DNA of 64,000 nt from JBLUOA01 sp048060095. Lineage in GTDB: Bacteria > Pseudomonadota > Alphaproteobacteria > Rhodobacterales > Rhodobacteraceae. Position numbers and translations under genes: made by a program. Where the stretch lies: NCBI RefSeq assembly GCF_048060095.1, contig NZ_JBLUOA010000001.1:806001-870000 (forward strand), given 5' to 3'. The notes beneath the pieces were generated by a model. The model ran no database searches. It was given only the letters and a program-made list of their open reading frames with translations, and was not told the DNA's origin. Shown here in pieces: positions 31,426 to 40,896 of this stretch; within the stretch, counting starts at the first letter, position 1; each line of letters starts with the position of its first letter.

Positions 31426-33426
31426 ATGTTCAAGAAAATCCTGATAGCGAACCGGGGCGAAATCGCCTGTCGCGTCATCAAGACCGCCCGCAAGATGGGG
31501 ATCAAAACGGTCGCGATCTATTCGGATGCCGACCGGCAGGCGATGCATGTGCAGATGGCGGACGAAGCCGTGCACATAGGGCCGCCGCCTGCGAACCAGT
31601 CCTATATCGTCATCGACAAGGTGATGGAGGCCATTCGTGAAACCGGGGCCGAGGCTGTGCATCCCGGCTACGGCTTCCTGTCCGAAAACCCGAAATTCGC
31701 CGAGGCGCTGGCCGCCGAAGGCGTCGCCTTCATCGGCCCGCCTGTCGGCGCGATTCAGGCAATGGGCGACAAGATCACCTCGAAGAAAATCGCGCAGGAA
31801 GCGGATGTTTCCACCGTGCCGGGCTACATGGGCCTGATCGAAGATGCCGAAGATGCGGTGAAGATTTCGAACGAAGTCGGCTACCCCGTGATGATTAAGG
31901 CCAGCGCCGGGGGCGGCGGCAAGGGGATGCGGATCGCGTGGAATGACGATGAGGCCCGCGAGGGTTTCCAAAGCTCCAAGAACGAAGCGGCGAGCAGCTT
32001 TGGGGATGACAGGATATTCATCGAAAAATTCGTGACCCAGCCGCGCCATATCGAGATTCAGGTTCTGGCCGACAGCCACGGCAATGCGATCTATCTGGGC
32101 GAGCGGGAATGTTCGATCCAGCGGCGGAATCAGAAAGTCATCGAAGAAGCGCCAAGCCCGTTTCTTGACGAAGCCACCCGCACCGCGATGGGCGAACAGG
32201 CGGTCAGCCTTGCCGAAGCCGTTGGATATACCAGCGCGGGGACGGTCGAATTCATCGTCGATGGCGACAAGAATTTCTACTTCCTCGAAATGAACACCCG
32301 GCTTCAGGTCGAACACCCGGTGACGGAGCTGATTACCGGCGTCGACCTAGTGGAACAGATGATCCGCGTTGCAGCGGGTGAGGAACTGTCGATCTCGCAG
32401 GACGATGTAAAGCTGAACGGCTGGGCGATCGAAAGCCGCCTTTACGCGGAAGACCCTTATCGGAGCTTCCTGCCGTCGATTGGCCGTCTGACACGTTATC
32501 GCCCGCCAGAGGAGGCAACGACCGAATCTGCCATCGTGCGCAACGACACCGGCGTCTATGAGGGCGGTGAGATCAGCATGTTCTACGACCCGATGATTGC
32601 GAAACTGTGCACCTGGGCGCCCAGCCGGGGCGAGGCGATTGAGGCGATGCGCAATGCGCTCGACGGGTTCGAGGTTGAGGGGATCGGGCACAATCTGCCG
32701 TTCCTGTCCGCGGTGATGGATCATCCGAAGTTCGTTTCGGGCGAAATCACAACCGCATTCATTGAAGAGGAATACCCCGACGGGTTCAACGGCGTGACGC
32801 TTGACCGCGACTCGCTGCAACGGATCGCGGCGTCTGCCGCTGCGATGCACCGGGTCGCGGAAATCCGGCGCACCCGCGTGTCGGGCCGCATGGACAACCA
32901 TGAACGCAAGGTCGGTGCCGAATGGGTCGTGAGCCTTCAGGACGAGGATTTCCACGTCACGATTGAGGCCGATCGCGATGGCTCCACCGTCTATTTCGAT
33001 GACGGGCGGACGCATCGTGTGACCTCCGACTGGACGCCGGGGCAAACGCTCGCCGTGCTGATGGTCGACGGCACGCCGCTTGTTCTGAAGGCGGGTAAGA
33101 TCACTGGTGGATTCCGCATCCGCAGCCGCGGAGCAGATCTGAACGTCCACATCCGAACACCCCGCCATGCCGAACTTGCCGCGCTGATGCCGGAGAAGGA
33201 AGAGGCGGACACCTCAAAACTGCTGCTGTGTCCGATGCCGGGCCTGATCGTGAAGCTTGATGTCGACGTCGGCGACGAGGTTCAGGAAGGCCAAGCGCTT
33301 TGCACTGTTGAGGCGATGAAGATGGAGAATATCCTGCGCGCCGAGCGGCAAGGCATCGTGTCAAAGATCAACGCGGCGGCGGGCGATAGCCTCGCGGTTG
33401 ACGATGTAATTATGGAATTTGAGTGA
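31426..33426 (+). CDS. pccA: Propionyl-CoA carboxylase alpha (biotin) subunit
   Basis: The 666-residue protein combines biotin carboxylase (about 1-445; ILIANRGEIACRVIKTARKM, the ATP-grasp glycine loop KASAGGGGKGMRI, and EMNTRLQVEHPVTE), a central BT domain and a C-terminal biotin carrier domain with the biotinylated Lys632 in EAMKMEN. It carboxylates biotin with ATP and bicarbonate and works with PccB. It is separated from pccB by about 2 kb holding four small genes and several hairpins, so the two subunits may be expressed from different messages. Confidence 0.95.
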   Translation: MFKKILIANRGEIACRVIKTARKMGIKTVAIYSDADRQAMHVQMADEAVHIGPPPANQSYIVIDKVMEAIRETGAEAVHPGYGFLSENPKFAEALAAEGVAFIGPPVGAIQAMGDKITSKKIAQEADVSTVPGYMGLIEDAEDAVKISNEVGYPVMIKASAGGGGKGMRIAWNDDEAREGFQSSKNEAASSFGDDRIFIEKFVTQPRHIEIQVLADSHGNAIYLGERECSIQRRNQKVIEEAPSPFLDEATRTAMGEQAVSLAEAVGYTSAGTVEFIVDGDKNFYFLEMNTRLQVEHPVTELITGVDLVEQMIRVAAGEELSISQDDVKLNGWAIESRLYAEDPYRSFLPSIGRLTRYRPPEEATTESAIVRNDTGVYEGGEISMFYDPMIAKLCTWAPSRGEAIEAMRNALDGFEVEGIGHNLPFLSAVMDHPKFVSGEITTAFIEEEYPDGFNGVTLDRDSLQRIAASAAAMHRVAEIRRTRVSGRMDNHERKVGAEWVVSLQDEDFHVTIEADRDGSTVYFDDGRTHRVTSDWTPGQTLAVLMVDGTPLVLKAGKITGGFRIRSRGADLNVHIRTPRHAELAALMPEKEEADTSKLLLCPMPGLIVKLDVDVGDEVQEGQALCTVEAMKMENILRAERQGIVSKINAAAGDSLAVDDVIMEFE

Positions 33427-33432
33427 TCTTGA

Positions 33433-35034
33433 ATGAGTCTGCGTAGCTACAAAACCGCGTCCATACTTCTCGCGGTTCTGAGCACCGGGTTGCTCTACGC
33501 CTCCCTTCAGATCGCCGCGTTCGGTCTGGCGGGCGTGGTGGAGTATCCGCTGGACGATGTCTACATCCACCTCGCCATGGCCGAAGAAATGGCGCGTGGC
33601 GGGTATGGCGTGAATGTGGGGGAGGTCGCGTCGGCGTCCTCCTCCCCGCTCTTTCCGGTTCTGCTGATGCCTTTCGCAGGCAGTGAGGCGCAGATTTGGC
33701 TGCCGATGGCGTGGAATATCCTCGCACTGGTTGGGGCAGCGGCGCTTTGGGGTGCTATCGTGGCCGAGGCCTTCCCTCGTCGCCCGCTCGCGCTGGTCTT
33801 TGCGGTGCTTGGCCCGCTGGGCCTGAACTTCGCCGGGCTGGCCTTTACGGGGATGGAGCATGAACTGCACCTTCTGACGACGCTCAGCGTGCTTTACGGG
33901 TTGCAAAGATACCTTGCGACGGGCCGGCTGAATGGCTGGCTGTTCGCGGGCATCTTTTTTGGCCCGCTGTTCCGGTTCGAAGGGTTGGCGGTGTCCTGTG
34001 CGGCGGTGATCGTCTTGCTGGCGACGTCCCGGCCGAAGGCGGCGTTGACGGCTGGTCTGATCGCCATCCTGCCTGTCGCGCTGTTCTGCGTGCTGCTGAT
34101 ACAGTCGGGGCTTGATCCCTTGCCGAATTCGGTGAACGCAAAGCTCGGCGGGCATGAATTGCAGTCCGGGTTTTCGGTCGGAACGCTCATCACCAACCTC
34201 GTCAAGAAACTGCGGAGTATTCCGGGGCTACTGCTGGTCTTCACAGTGTATCTGGCGATGATGATGGCGCTATTGTCGTGGCGCGGGGCGGGCGCGAAAC
34301 CGGTGGGTGTCTTGATGTTTGCGGTGGTATTCGTCGGGGCGGGGCATCTGCTGCTTGGTCAAATTGGCTGGATGAACCGGTATGAGATTTATATCCTCAC
34401 CTTCCTTTTGGGCGGGATCATCGTCGCCGTCGGGCTGACATCGCAAAATCAGTGGCGGTGGCCTGCGGTTGCCGCGTTGTGCTGTCTGGTGATTTCCGGG
34501 GCCTACTATACCAATATTGCCCTGACCAAAAGCATCATCAGCCCACGCGCCATCGCGTTGCAGCAGGGTCAGATGGAGCGGTTTGTCGATGACTTCCTGA
34601 AAGCACCGGTGGCCGTCAACGACCTTGGGAAAGTTGCGCATGCCAACGATCACTATGTTTTGGACCTTTGGGGGCTCGCCTCAGCCGAGGCCCTCGAGCG
34701 TCGCTTGGGCAAGGCGCAAGCTGGATGGGCCGACGAACTCGTTAAACGCAAAGGCGTTGGCGTCGCGATGATCTATGACCGATGGCTTGGCAATGCGATC
34801 GGCAAAGATTGGAAACGGCTCGGCACGCTGTCGGTCGAGGGCGATCTTGGGTTTGTCGCGCGTCGGGACGTTGCCTTTTATTCCACCGGCCCGGAAGTGT
34901 CAGAACAGCTTTGCACCGATATCGCGGGTTTCGCCGCGACATTGCCGCCGGGTGCGGTCTTCGCCGGCGAAGGCGCGGACATCGTGGAAGGGCCAGAAGC
35001 GCAATTGTCGGGGCTGCCCGGAGTTTGTGAATGA
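33433..35034 (+). CDS. Multi-pass membrane protein, GT-C glycosyltransferase-like
   Basis: The 533-residue protein has about ten to twelve hydrophobic segments up to about residue 365 and a soluble C-terminal part of about 170 residues. After the first helix comes EYPLDDVYIHLAMAEEMARG; an acidic pair in the first periplasmic loop is the hallmark of lipid-linked-sugar glycosyltransferases (GT-C fold). The C-terminal half holds APVAVNDLGKVAHANDHYVLD, similar to sugar-transfer membrane proteins. It starts 6 bases after pccA. Substrate and target are unknown, and the GT-C assignment rests on topology and one motif. Confidence 0.6.
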   Translation: MSLRSYKTASILLAVLSTGLLYASLQIAAFGLAGVVEYPLDDVYIHLAMAEEMARGGYGVNVGEVASASSSPLFPVLLMPFAGSEAQIWLPMAWNILALVGAAALWGAIVAEAFPRRPLALVFAVLGPLGLNFAGLAFTGMEHELHLLTTLSVLYGLQRYLATGRLNGWLFAGIFFGPLFRFEGLAVSCAAVIVLLATSRPKAALTAGLIAILPVALFCVLLIQSGLDPLPNSVNAKLGGHELQSGFSVGTLITNLVKKLRSIPGLLLVFTVYLAMMMALLSWRGAGAKPVGVLMFAVVFVGAGHLLLGQIGWMNRYEIYILTFLLGGIIVAVGLTSQNQWRWPAVAALCCLVISGAYYTNIALTKSIISPRAIALQQGQMERFVDDFLKAPVAVNDLGKVAHANDHYVLDLWGLASAEALERRLGKAQAGWADELVKRKGVGVAMIYDRWLGNAIGKDWKRLGTLSVEGDLGFVARRDVAFYSTGPEVSEQLCTDIAGFAATLPPGAVFAGEGADIVEGPEAQLSGLPGVCE

Positions 35035-35053
35035 GAACAGGCGGGGTCAGGAT

Positions 35054-35686
35054 ATGAGCGGAGTGATAACATGGTTCGCGAGCCTTGACCCACGGGTCCA
35101 TCAGGCGTTTGTCGCCGGGGCGTTCGTTGCTGTAGGTTGGATCGTGAATGGGATCGGAAACCGGCATCGCGCCGCCAAACTGCGCCGCGAACGTCTGCGC
35201 GACGTGCATCGTGCGCTGTTTGCAGAAATCGGCGCGCACCTCGCAAACCTCGGCGATGAAGAAACGCTGGAAGCGCACAAACTGGCCTTTGTCGAACGGA
35301 TGGAAAGCGATCCGCGTTTCGTTCCGTTCATCCCGCATGAAAGCAATGATCGGGTCTATCAGGCGATTATCGAAGACATACATATTCTGCCCCGAACCAG
35401 TATTGATCCGGTCGTTGCCTATTACAGCCAGTTGGGCGCGATTTCGGCCATCGTGAACGACATGCGGGGCGAGGCGTTCAAGGGTCTGTCGCCTGCGCGG
35501 CGCACGGCTGTCTATTCAGATTACATCGAGATGAAAAAACAGGCGTTTGCCTTCGGCAATCACGCGCTGTTCATGATCGATGTCTTTGCGAAAAAAGGGA
35601 AAAAGACGGCCCAAGAGGCCGCACAGACGAAACGTGCAGGTTTCAGTAACCGGGGCGCGGACCTGTCCGGCCGGTCACAGGAATAG
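35054..35686 (+). CDS. Hypothetical protein with one N-terminal membrane segment
   Basis: The 210-residue product has a hydrophobic segment near residues 15-33 (VHQAFVAGAFVAVGWIVNG), then a basic stretch (RHRAAKLRRERLRDVHRAL) and a largely helical soluble domain. A lysine-rich tail (KKGKKTAQEAAQTKRAG) ends the protein. The ATG at 35054 has GGGGTCAGGAT upstream and lies 20 bases after the previous gene. No family recognised. A hairpin follows. Confidence 0.7.
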   Translation: MSGVITWFASLDPRVHQAFVAGAFVAVGWIVNGIGNRHRAAKLRRERLRDVHRALFAEIGAHLANLGDEETLEAHKLAFVERMESDPRFVPFIPHESNDRVYQAIIEDIHILPRTSIDPVVAYYSQLGAISAIVNDMRGEAFKGLSPARRTAVYSDYIEMKKQAFAFGNHALFMIDVFAKKGKKTAQEAAQTKRAGFSNRGADLSGRSQE

Positions 35687-35726
35687 GAGTATATGTGTCT
35701 TTGGACATGATCGTCTCCATATCGAA

Positions 35727-35745
35727 GCAGGTAAACTGTACCTGC
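35727..35745 (+). terminator. Hairpin between the hypothetical gene and the DUF4174 gene
   Basis: GCAGGTA pairs with TACCTGC around AACTG, 41 bases after the plus-strand stop. It also lies beyond the end of the converging minus-strand gene. T-rich bases are sparse, so function as a terminator is inferred. Confidence 0.5.
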
Positions 35746-35792
35746 CTTGCCCTTAATATAGGGTATAGGGTCGCGCGAAACAAGCCATCAGG

Positions 35793-36230
35793 TCATTCGC
35801 GCAGGGCGCGGCGATCCCTTATTTCCTGCTGTCGCAGCGGCATTTTGTCTATGCTCCGCGTCAATTCGCGCACGTCCCACGGGAATGGTTTGCGCAGATA
35901 CACGTTACCGTCCTTGCCGATCAAAACCAGCATAAAACCACGGGGGCGAAGCTCTGTCCGCAGTTCTGACATGGCGCTGGGGTCGGTATCGACAATCACG
36001 ACGACATCGCGCTCCGCCAGCTCTTCTGGCCGGTCGGTCAGAAGGCCCAACTGCTGCTGGAACCGTGGGTCGGCTGGGGTGTCCGCGAACACCACAACGG
36101 GCCGCGCGATCCATTGGAGATCGGACAGCGTCACTTCGGACGCGTCCTTTGCATCAAGGGCCGGTGCCGTCTGCGCTTGGGCGCTGAGGCCCAAAAAAAT
36201 ACATGTAAATATGGGAAATAGTGGCTTCAT
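35793..36230 (-). CDS. DUF4174 family exported protein
   Basis: A 145-residue precursor with signal peptide MKPLFPIFTCIFLGLSAQAQ. The mature part is thioredoxin-like: WIARPVVVFADTPADPRFQQQL, then DVVVIVDTDPS and GFMLVLIGKDGNVYLRKPFPWDVRELTRSID, which is the DUF4174 pattern. There is no CxxC, so it is not an obvious thiol oxidoreductase. The ATG at 36230 has AGGAGA upstream. It is divergent from the methylmalonyl-CoA mutase gene with 146 bases between them. Confidence 0.82.
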   Translation of the reverse strand: MKPLFPIFTCIFLGLSAQAQTAPALDAKDASEVTLSDLQWIARPVVVFADTPADPRFQQQLGLLTDRPEELAERDVVVIVDTDPSAMSELRTELRPRGFMLVLIGKDGNVYLRKPFPWDVRELTRSIDKMPLRQQEIRDRRALRE

Positions 36231-36376
36231 CGGATCTCCTGTCCTGATGAATATAATCGCTTTTCCCGGCGTTTCTAAGACTTTGGCTGAAAAAGAAAAA
36301 TCTGCGTGGCAATTGGCACGTTCAGAAGGGCGCGTTTGATGTCGCGCCGCAGGATGACAAGAAAGAGGACTAGACG

Positions 36377-38506
36377 ATGACGGATGCAAGAAAAGCGTGG
36401 GCGGACTTGGCGGAAAAGGAGCTGCGCAACCGGACGCTCGATGATCTGACATGGCACACTTTGGAAGGCATTGACGTCAAGCCGCTTTATACGGCGGAGG
36501 ATACGAAGGAACTGGATCACCTCGGCACGATTCCGGGGCAGGGGCCATTCACGCGGGGCGTCAAGGCGACGATGTATGCCGGGCGTCCGTGGACGATCCG
36601 CCAATATGCCGGGTTTTCGACCGCCGAGGAAAGCAACGCCTTCTACCGCAAGGCACTTGCCGCCGGCCAGCAAGGGGTTTCCGTTGCCTTCGACCTTGCG
36701 ACGCACCGGGGGTATGACAGCGATCACCCGCGCGTCGAAGGGGACGTGGGCAAGGCTGGCGTCGCGATCGATAGCGTTGAGGATATGAAAATCCTGTTCG
36801 ACGGCATCCCGCTGGATAAAGTGTCAGTTTCCATGACGATGAACGGCGCCGTGATCCCGATCCTCGCGAATTTCATCGTGACGGGGGAGGAGCAGGGCCA
36901 TGACCGCGCCGTCCTTTCCGGCACGATCCAGAACGACATTCTGAAGGAGTTTATGGTGCGGAATACCTATGTTTATCCGCCCGAACCGTCGATGCGGATT
37001 ATCGCGGATATCATCGAATATACGTCGAACGAGATGCCGAAGTTCAATTCAATCTCAATCTCCGGCTATCACATGCAGGAGGCGGGCGCGAACCTCGTGC
37101 AAGAGCTGGCCTACACACTCGCCGATGGTCGCGAATACGTGCGGGCGGCTATCGCGCGGGGCATGGATGTGGACAAATTCGCCGGGCGGCTCAGCTTCTT
37201 CTTTGCGATTGGCATGAACTTCTTCATGGAGGCGGCCAAGCTGCGGGCCGCACGCTTGCTCTGGCATCGCGTGATGGAGGAGTTTGAGCCGAAGAACCCC
37301 CGTTCCATGATGCTGCGCACCCACTGCCAGACATCCGGCGTCAGCCTCGCCGAACAAGACCCCTACAACAACGTGGTGCGCACCGCTTATGAGGCAATGG
37401 CAGCCGCACTCGGCGGCACGCAGTCGCTGCACACCAACGCGCTGGACGAGGCGATTGCCCTGCCAACGGAATTTTCCGCCCGGATCGCGAGGAATACGCA
37501 GCTTATCCTTCAGGAAGAAACCGGCATCACCAATGTCGTCGATCCGCTGGCGGGCAGTTACTACGTTGAAAGCCTTACCGCTGAACTGGCCGAAAAAGCC
37601 TGGGCGTTGATGGAGGAGGTCGAGGAACTGGGCGGCATGACCAAGGCCGTCGAATCTGGCATGCCAAAGCTGCGGATCGAGGAAAGCGCCGCGCGGCGGC
37701 AGGCGATGATCGACCGCAAGGAAGAGGTGATCGTCGGCGTCAACAAGTATCGGCTTGAGAAGGAAGACGACCTCGACATTCTCGACATCGACAATGCGAA
37801 GGTCCGCAAAAGCCAGATTGCGCGGCTGGAAAAGATGCGCGGAAGCCGCGATCAGGCGGCCTGCGATGCGGCCCTTGCCGAACTGCGGCGGCGGGCGAAA
37901 GAAGGCGGCAATCTGCTAGAAGCGGCGGTCGAAGCCGCGCGGGCACGGGCAAGCGTAGGGGAAATCAGCATGGCTATGGAAGATGAATTTGGCCGCCACC
38001 GGGCCGAGGTAAAAACGCTCGCCGGAGTCTACGGCGCGGCCTATGAGGGCGACGAAGGCTTTGCCGCGATCCAGAAATCGGTAGAAGCCTTCGCGGAGGA
38101 TGAAGGGCGCCGCCCGCGGATGCTTGTCGTCAAGATGGGGCAGGACGGGCACGACCGGGGCGCGAAAGTAATCGCGACGGCGTTTGCGGATATCGGGTTT
38201 GACGTCGATGTCGGCCCATTGTTCCAGACGCCGGAAGAGGCCGCGCAGGATGCCGTTGATAACGACGTCCACGTGATCGGGATTTCGTCGCAGGCGGCGG
38301 GGCACAAAACCCTCGCCCCGAAGCTGGTGCAGGCGCTGAAAGACGCGGGGGCCGAGGATATTATCGTGATCTGTGGTGGCGTCATTCCGCAACAAGATTA
38401 TGATTTTCTTTATAAAAGCGGCGTGAAGGCTATTTTTGGACCCGGCACCAATATCCCAGTCGCGGCCCAAGACATCCTGCGTCTGATCCGGGAAGCGCGG
38501 GGATGA
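36377..38506 (+). CDS. scpA: Methylmalonyl-CoA mutase
   Basis: The 709-residue single-chain enzyme rearranges methylmalonyl-CoA to succinyl-CoA with adenosylcobalamin. The N-terminal barrel (to about 540) includes GRPWTIRQYAGFSTAEESN, SVAFDLATHRGYDSDHPRV and FNSISISGYHMQEAGAN. The C-terminal B12 domain has the cobalt ligand His592 in DGHDRGAKV, then GISSQAAGH and CGGVIP. Length matches Sbm/ScpA (about 714). It completes the route from propionyl-CoA begun by PccAB; epimerase and the MeaB chaperone are not in the window. The next gene overlaps by 4 bases. Confidence 0.95.
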   Translation: MTDARKAWADLAEKELRNRTLDDLTWHTLEGIDVKPLYTAEDTKELDHLGTIPGQGPFTRGVKATMYAGRPWTIRQYAGFSTAEESNAFYRKALAAGQQGVSVAFDLATHRGYDSDHPRVEGDVGKAGVAIDSVEDMKILFDGIPLDKVSVSMTMNGAVIPILANFIVTGEEQGHDRAVLSGTIQNDILKEFMVRNTYVYPPEPSMRIIADIIEYTSNEMPKFNSISISGYHMQEAGANLVQELAYTLADGREYVRAAIARGMDVDKFAGRLSFFFAIGMNFFMEAAKLRAARLLWHRVMEEFEPKNPRSMMLRTHCQTSGVSLAEQDPYNNVVRTAYEAMAAALGGTQSLHTNALDEAIALPTEFSARIARNTQLILQEETGITNVVDPLAGSYYVESLTAELAEKAWALMEEVEELGGMTKAVESGMPKLRIEESAARRQAMIDRKEEVIVGVNKYRLEKEDDLDILDIDNAKVRKSQIARLEKMRGSRDQAACDAALAELRRRAKEGGNLLEAAVEAARARASVGEISMAMEDEFGRHRAEVKTLAGVYGAAYEGDEGFAAIQKSVEAFAEDEGRRPRMLVVKMGQDGHDRGAKVIATAFADIGFDVDVGPLFQTPEEAAQDAVDNDVHVIGISSQAAGHKTLAPKLVQALKDAGAEDIIVICGGVIPQQDYDFLYKSGVKAIFGPGTNIPVAAQDILRLIREARG

Positions 38507-39003
38507 ACAAGCGCCCCAAAATCCTGATCGGGATGGCCGCTGGGATGGTCTGGGCGGTCGGGATTTTGTGGCTTGGCACCAGATCGTCCGGTGTTACCAC
38601 CCCGAAAGATTTGAATCCGCTGGCCGAAGCGACCGTGTTTGCCTTTTTCCCCGCCGGTCTGATCCTGCTTGCCCTGATCGGGCGGCTGGCGCAGCGACGG
38701 TTCTTCGACGACGCGATCATTGATGGCGAACCGTTCGCCTCCGGATCGGGCGCGGACATCGACCAGCGCGTTCTGATCAACACGGTTGAGCAAGTGGTGC
38801 TGGCGCTTTGCATCTGGCCGATTGCTGCGGGGACGCTCGGCATCGACCTGATTTCGCTTCTGGGATTCGGTTTCGCAATCACCCGACTGCTGTTCTGGAT
38901 CGGCTACCACATCTCCCCGCCGCTCAGGGGCTTCGGCTTTGCGGCGGGGTTCTACCCGACGGTGCTGGCCGCGCTATGCACGCTTTGGGTGTTGGTGGTC
39001 TGA
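38503..39003 (+). CDS. MAPEG-family membrane protein
   Basis: The 166-residue protein has four hydrophobic segments and, in the middle, DQRVLINTVEQVVLALCIWP, resembling the MAPEG motif (membrane-associated proteins in eicosanoid and glutathione metabolism). Bacterial members are often glutathione transferase-like with unknown substrates. Its ATG overlaps the mutase stop by 4 bases, so the two are translationally coupled, though no metabolic link is evident. Confidence 0.72.
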   Translation: MNKRPKILIGMAAGMVWAVGILWLGTRSSGVTTPKDLNPLAEATVFAFFPAGLILLALIGRLAQRRFFDDAIIDGEPFASGSGADIDQRVLINTVEQVVLALCIWPIAAGTLGIDLISLLGFGFAITRLLFWIGYHISPPLRGFGFAAGFYPTVLAALCTLWVLVV

Positions 39004-39066
39004 TCTTCTACTGGCAATTCGGCGGAGTCGGTTAGATAGTGCGATCAGTCTGACCGAGGGTAAAAT

Positions 39067-39681
39067 ATGCTGTCACTGGATCACTTCGCGGTTTCCGCCG
39101 AAACGCTTGACGCGGGTACGACCTATGTCGAAGAAGCGCTTGGCGTGCGGTTGCAAGATGGCGGTAATCATCCCCTGATGGGCACGCATAACCGGCTGCT
39201 GGGGCTGGCGAATGGGCTTTATCTGGAAGTCATCGCGATTGACCCCGACGCGCCGAAGCCCGATCGTGCCCGGTGGTTTGGGCTGAATAGCTTCGAGGGC
39301 CGCCCGCGCCTGACCAATTGGATCGCGCGGACGGATGACCTGACGGCGGCGGTTGCGGCGTCGCCTGACGGCACCGGCGTTCCCATCGCCCTGACACGCG
39401 GTGATCTGCGGTGGCAGATGGCCGTGCCGGAGGATGGGAAATTGCCGTTCGACGGCTTCTACCCGGCCTTGATTGAGTGGGAGGGCGCCGCCCATCCGGC
39501 GGAACGCCTGACCCAGTCAGGCTGCACGCTGAAACGGTTTGAGGTCGCGCATCCGAACGCAAATGCGCTGAAAGACGCGCTAAACCCGCTATTGCAAGAT
39601 GACCGGTTGCGGATCGTTGAAGGTGAACCTTCAATATGGGCAGAATTTGACACACCTAACGGCCCCCGGAGTCTTCGATGA
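39067..39681 (+). CDS. VOC-superfamily (glyoxalase-like) protein
   Basis: The 204-residue protein starts MLSLDHFAVSAETLDAGTTYVEEALGV, a vicinal-oxygen-chelate strand with the first metal-type histidine, and includes MGTHNRLLGLANGLYLEVIAID. It fits the Glyoxalase_3 type, larger than methylmalonyl-CoA epimerase (about 135 residues), and lacks the epimerase pattern, so I do not call it the missing epimerase. Reaction unknown. It overlaps the following acetyltransferase gene by 4 bases. Confidence 0.78.
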   Translation: MLSLDHFAVSAETLDAGTTYVEEALGVRLQDGGNHPLMGTHNRLLGLANGLYLEVIAIDPDAPKPDRARWFGLNSFEGRPRLTNWIARTDDLTAAVAASPDGTGVPIALTRGDLRWQMAVPEDGKLPFDGFYPALIEWEGAAHPAERLTQSGCTLKRFEVAHPNANALKDALNPLLQDDRLRIVEGEPSIWAEFDTPNGPRSLR

Positions 39682-40166
39682 AAATTCGCCGCGCAACCGA
39701 AGACGACATCCCGACGATCCTCGCGATCTGGAACCCGGAAATCCGGAACTCGGCTACGACGTTCAACAGCGTTGAAAAGTCAGAGGCCGATGTGCGGGCG
39801 ATGCTGATCGAAAAGGCGGATGCGGGCTTTGCCTTTCTGGTTGCAGAGGTGTCGGGCGCGGTTGTCGGGTTCGCCTATTACAGCCAGTTTCGCGGTGGTG
39901 CGGGCTATGCGCGGTGCATGGAGCATTCCGTCTACCTTGCGCCTGAGGCGAAGGGGCGCGGCATCGGGCGTGCGCTGATGACAGAGATTGAGGATCACGC
40001 GCGCTCCATCGGCGCACACACGATTTTTGCAGGGGTTTCGGCGGACAATCCGGCGGGGGTCGCATTTCACGAAAGCGTCGGCTACATCGTCGTCGCGCGG
40101 CTGTCCGAGGTCGGGTGGAAATTTGGCCGTTGGCTTGACCTTGTGCTGCTGCAAAAGCATCTTTGA
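39678..40166 (+). CDS. GNAT-family N-acetyltransferase
   Basis: The 162-residue protein has the GNAT fold with MKIRRATEDDIPTILAIWNPEI at the start, SVYLAPEAKGRGIGRALM (acetyl-CoA P-loop, about 92-109) and AGVSADNPAGVAFHESVGY. This order is typical of the phosphinothricin N-acetyltransferase (Pat/YncA) group, which acetylates phosphinothricin-like amino acids such as methionine sulfoximine. The specific substrate is inferred only. Confidence 0.85.
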   Translation: MKIRRATEDDIPTILAIWNPEIRNSATTFNSVEKSEADVRAMLIEKADAGFAFLVAEVSGAVVGFAYYSQFRGGAGYARCMEHSVYLAPEAKGRGIGRALMTEIEDHARSIGAHTIFAGVSADNPAGVAFHESVGYIVVARLSEVGWKFGRWLDLVLLQKHL

Positions 40167-40206
40167 CCCTCGTCGACCGCAAGATGCTGTGTAAAAAGGG
40201 TATGTT

Positions 40207-40896
40207 ATGTCGATCTGGACACGCATAGCGGATGCGCTTTCTGCACTGACGGCGGGTGAAAGCCTGACCGAGGTGTTCGACCGTCTACGCACCGCGCCGG
40301 AACGGTCGGTCGGCTTTACCATCGCCGTCATTGCGCTTGGCGCTAAGATGGCGAAGGCGGACGGGCAGGTGACGCGCGATGAGGTCACTGCTTTTCGTGA
40401 AGTGTTCCTGATCCGGCCCGAGGACGAAGCGCAAGCCGCGCGGGTGTTCAACATGGCCCGTCAGGACGTCGCGGGTTTTGAAGAATACGCAACCCGCATC
40501 AGCCAGATGTTCGCGGCGGGCGATGACTCCCTCACCTTCCTGATCGAAGGGCTGTTTCACATCGCGATTGCCGACGGGGAATACCACCCGAACGAAAACG
40601 ACTTCCTCGCCCGTGTGGCCGAGATTTTTGGCATCGAAAAGAACCAGTTTCGCAGCCTGCGCGCCCGGTTCGTGGCCGATGCAGCGCCGAACCCCTATGA
40701 TGTGCTGGGCGTCACCCCGGACATGAGCATGGAAGACATCCGCCGCGTCTGGCGCGATCTGGTGCGCGAAACCCATCCTGATCGAATGATGGCCCGTGGT
40801 CTGCCGGAAGAGGCTGTAAAAATCGCCGAAAGCCGTATGGTGGCGATTAACCGGGCGTGGGAGGAGATCAGCCAGAATGCGGATCGCGACGTATAA
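40207..40896 (+). CDS. TerB/J-domain (DjlA-like) co-chaperone
   Basis: The 229-residue protein has a TerB-like helical domain (about 35-160; KMAKADGQVTRDEVTAFREVF and HIAIADGEYHPNENDFLARV) followed by a C-terminal J domain (about 163-228) with PYDVLGVTPDMSMEDIRRVW and the HPD motif in ETHPDRM. The HPD tripeptide stimulates DnaK-type chaperones. Unlike E. coli DjlA there is no N-terminal membrane anchor. The gene overlaps the next by 20 bases. Confidence 0.9.
   Translation: MSIWTRIADALSALTAGESLTEVFDRLRTAPERSVGFTIAVIALGAKMAKADGQVTRDEVTAFREVFLIRPEDEAQAARVFNMARQDVAGFEEYATRISQMFAAGDDSLTFLIEGLFHIAIADGEYHPNENDFLARVAEIFGIEKNQFRSLRARFVADAAPNPYDVLGVTPDMSMEDIRRVWRDLVRETHPDRMMARGLPEEAVKIAESRMVAINRAWEEISQNADRDV

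Noticed and set aside
30617..31444. 275-codon plus-strand frame running from the unknown gene into pccA
   Set aside because: It crosses an intrinsic terminator, covers the glycine-zipper lipoprotein in another frame and has no domain or ribosome site.
39067..39681. VOC-fold protein next to the mutase as the missing methylmalonyl-CoA epimerase
   Set aside because: At 204 residues it is too long and of the Glyoxalase_3 type; the epimerase pattern is absent. The epimerase is probably elsewhere in the genome.
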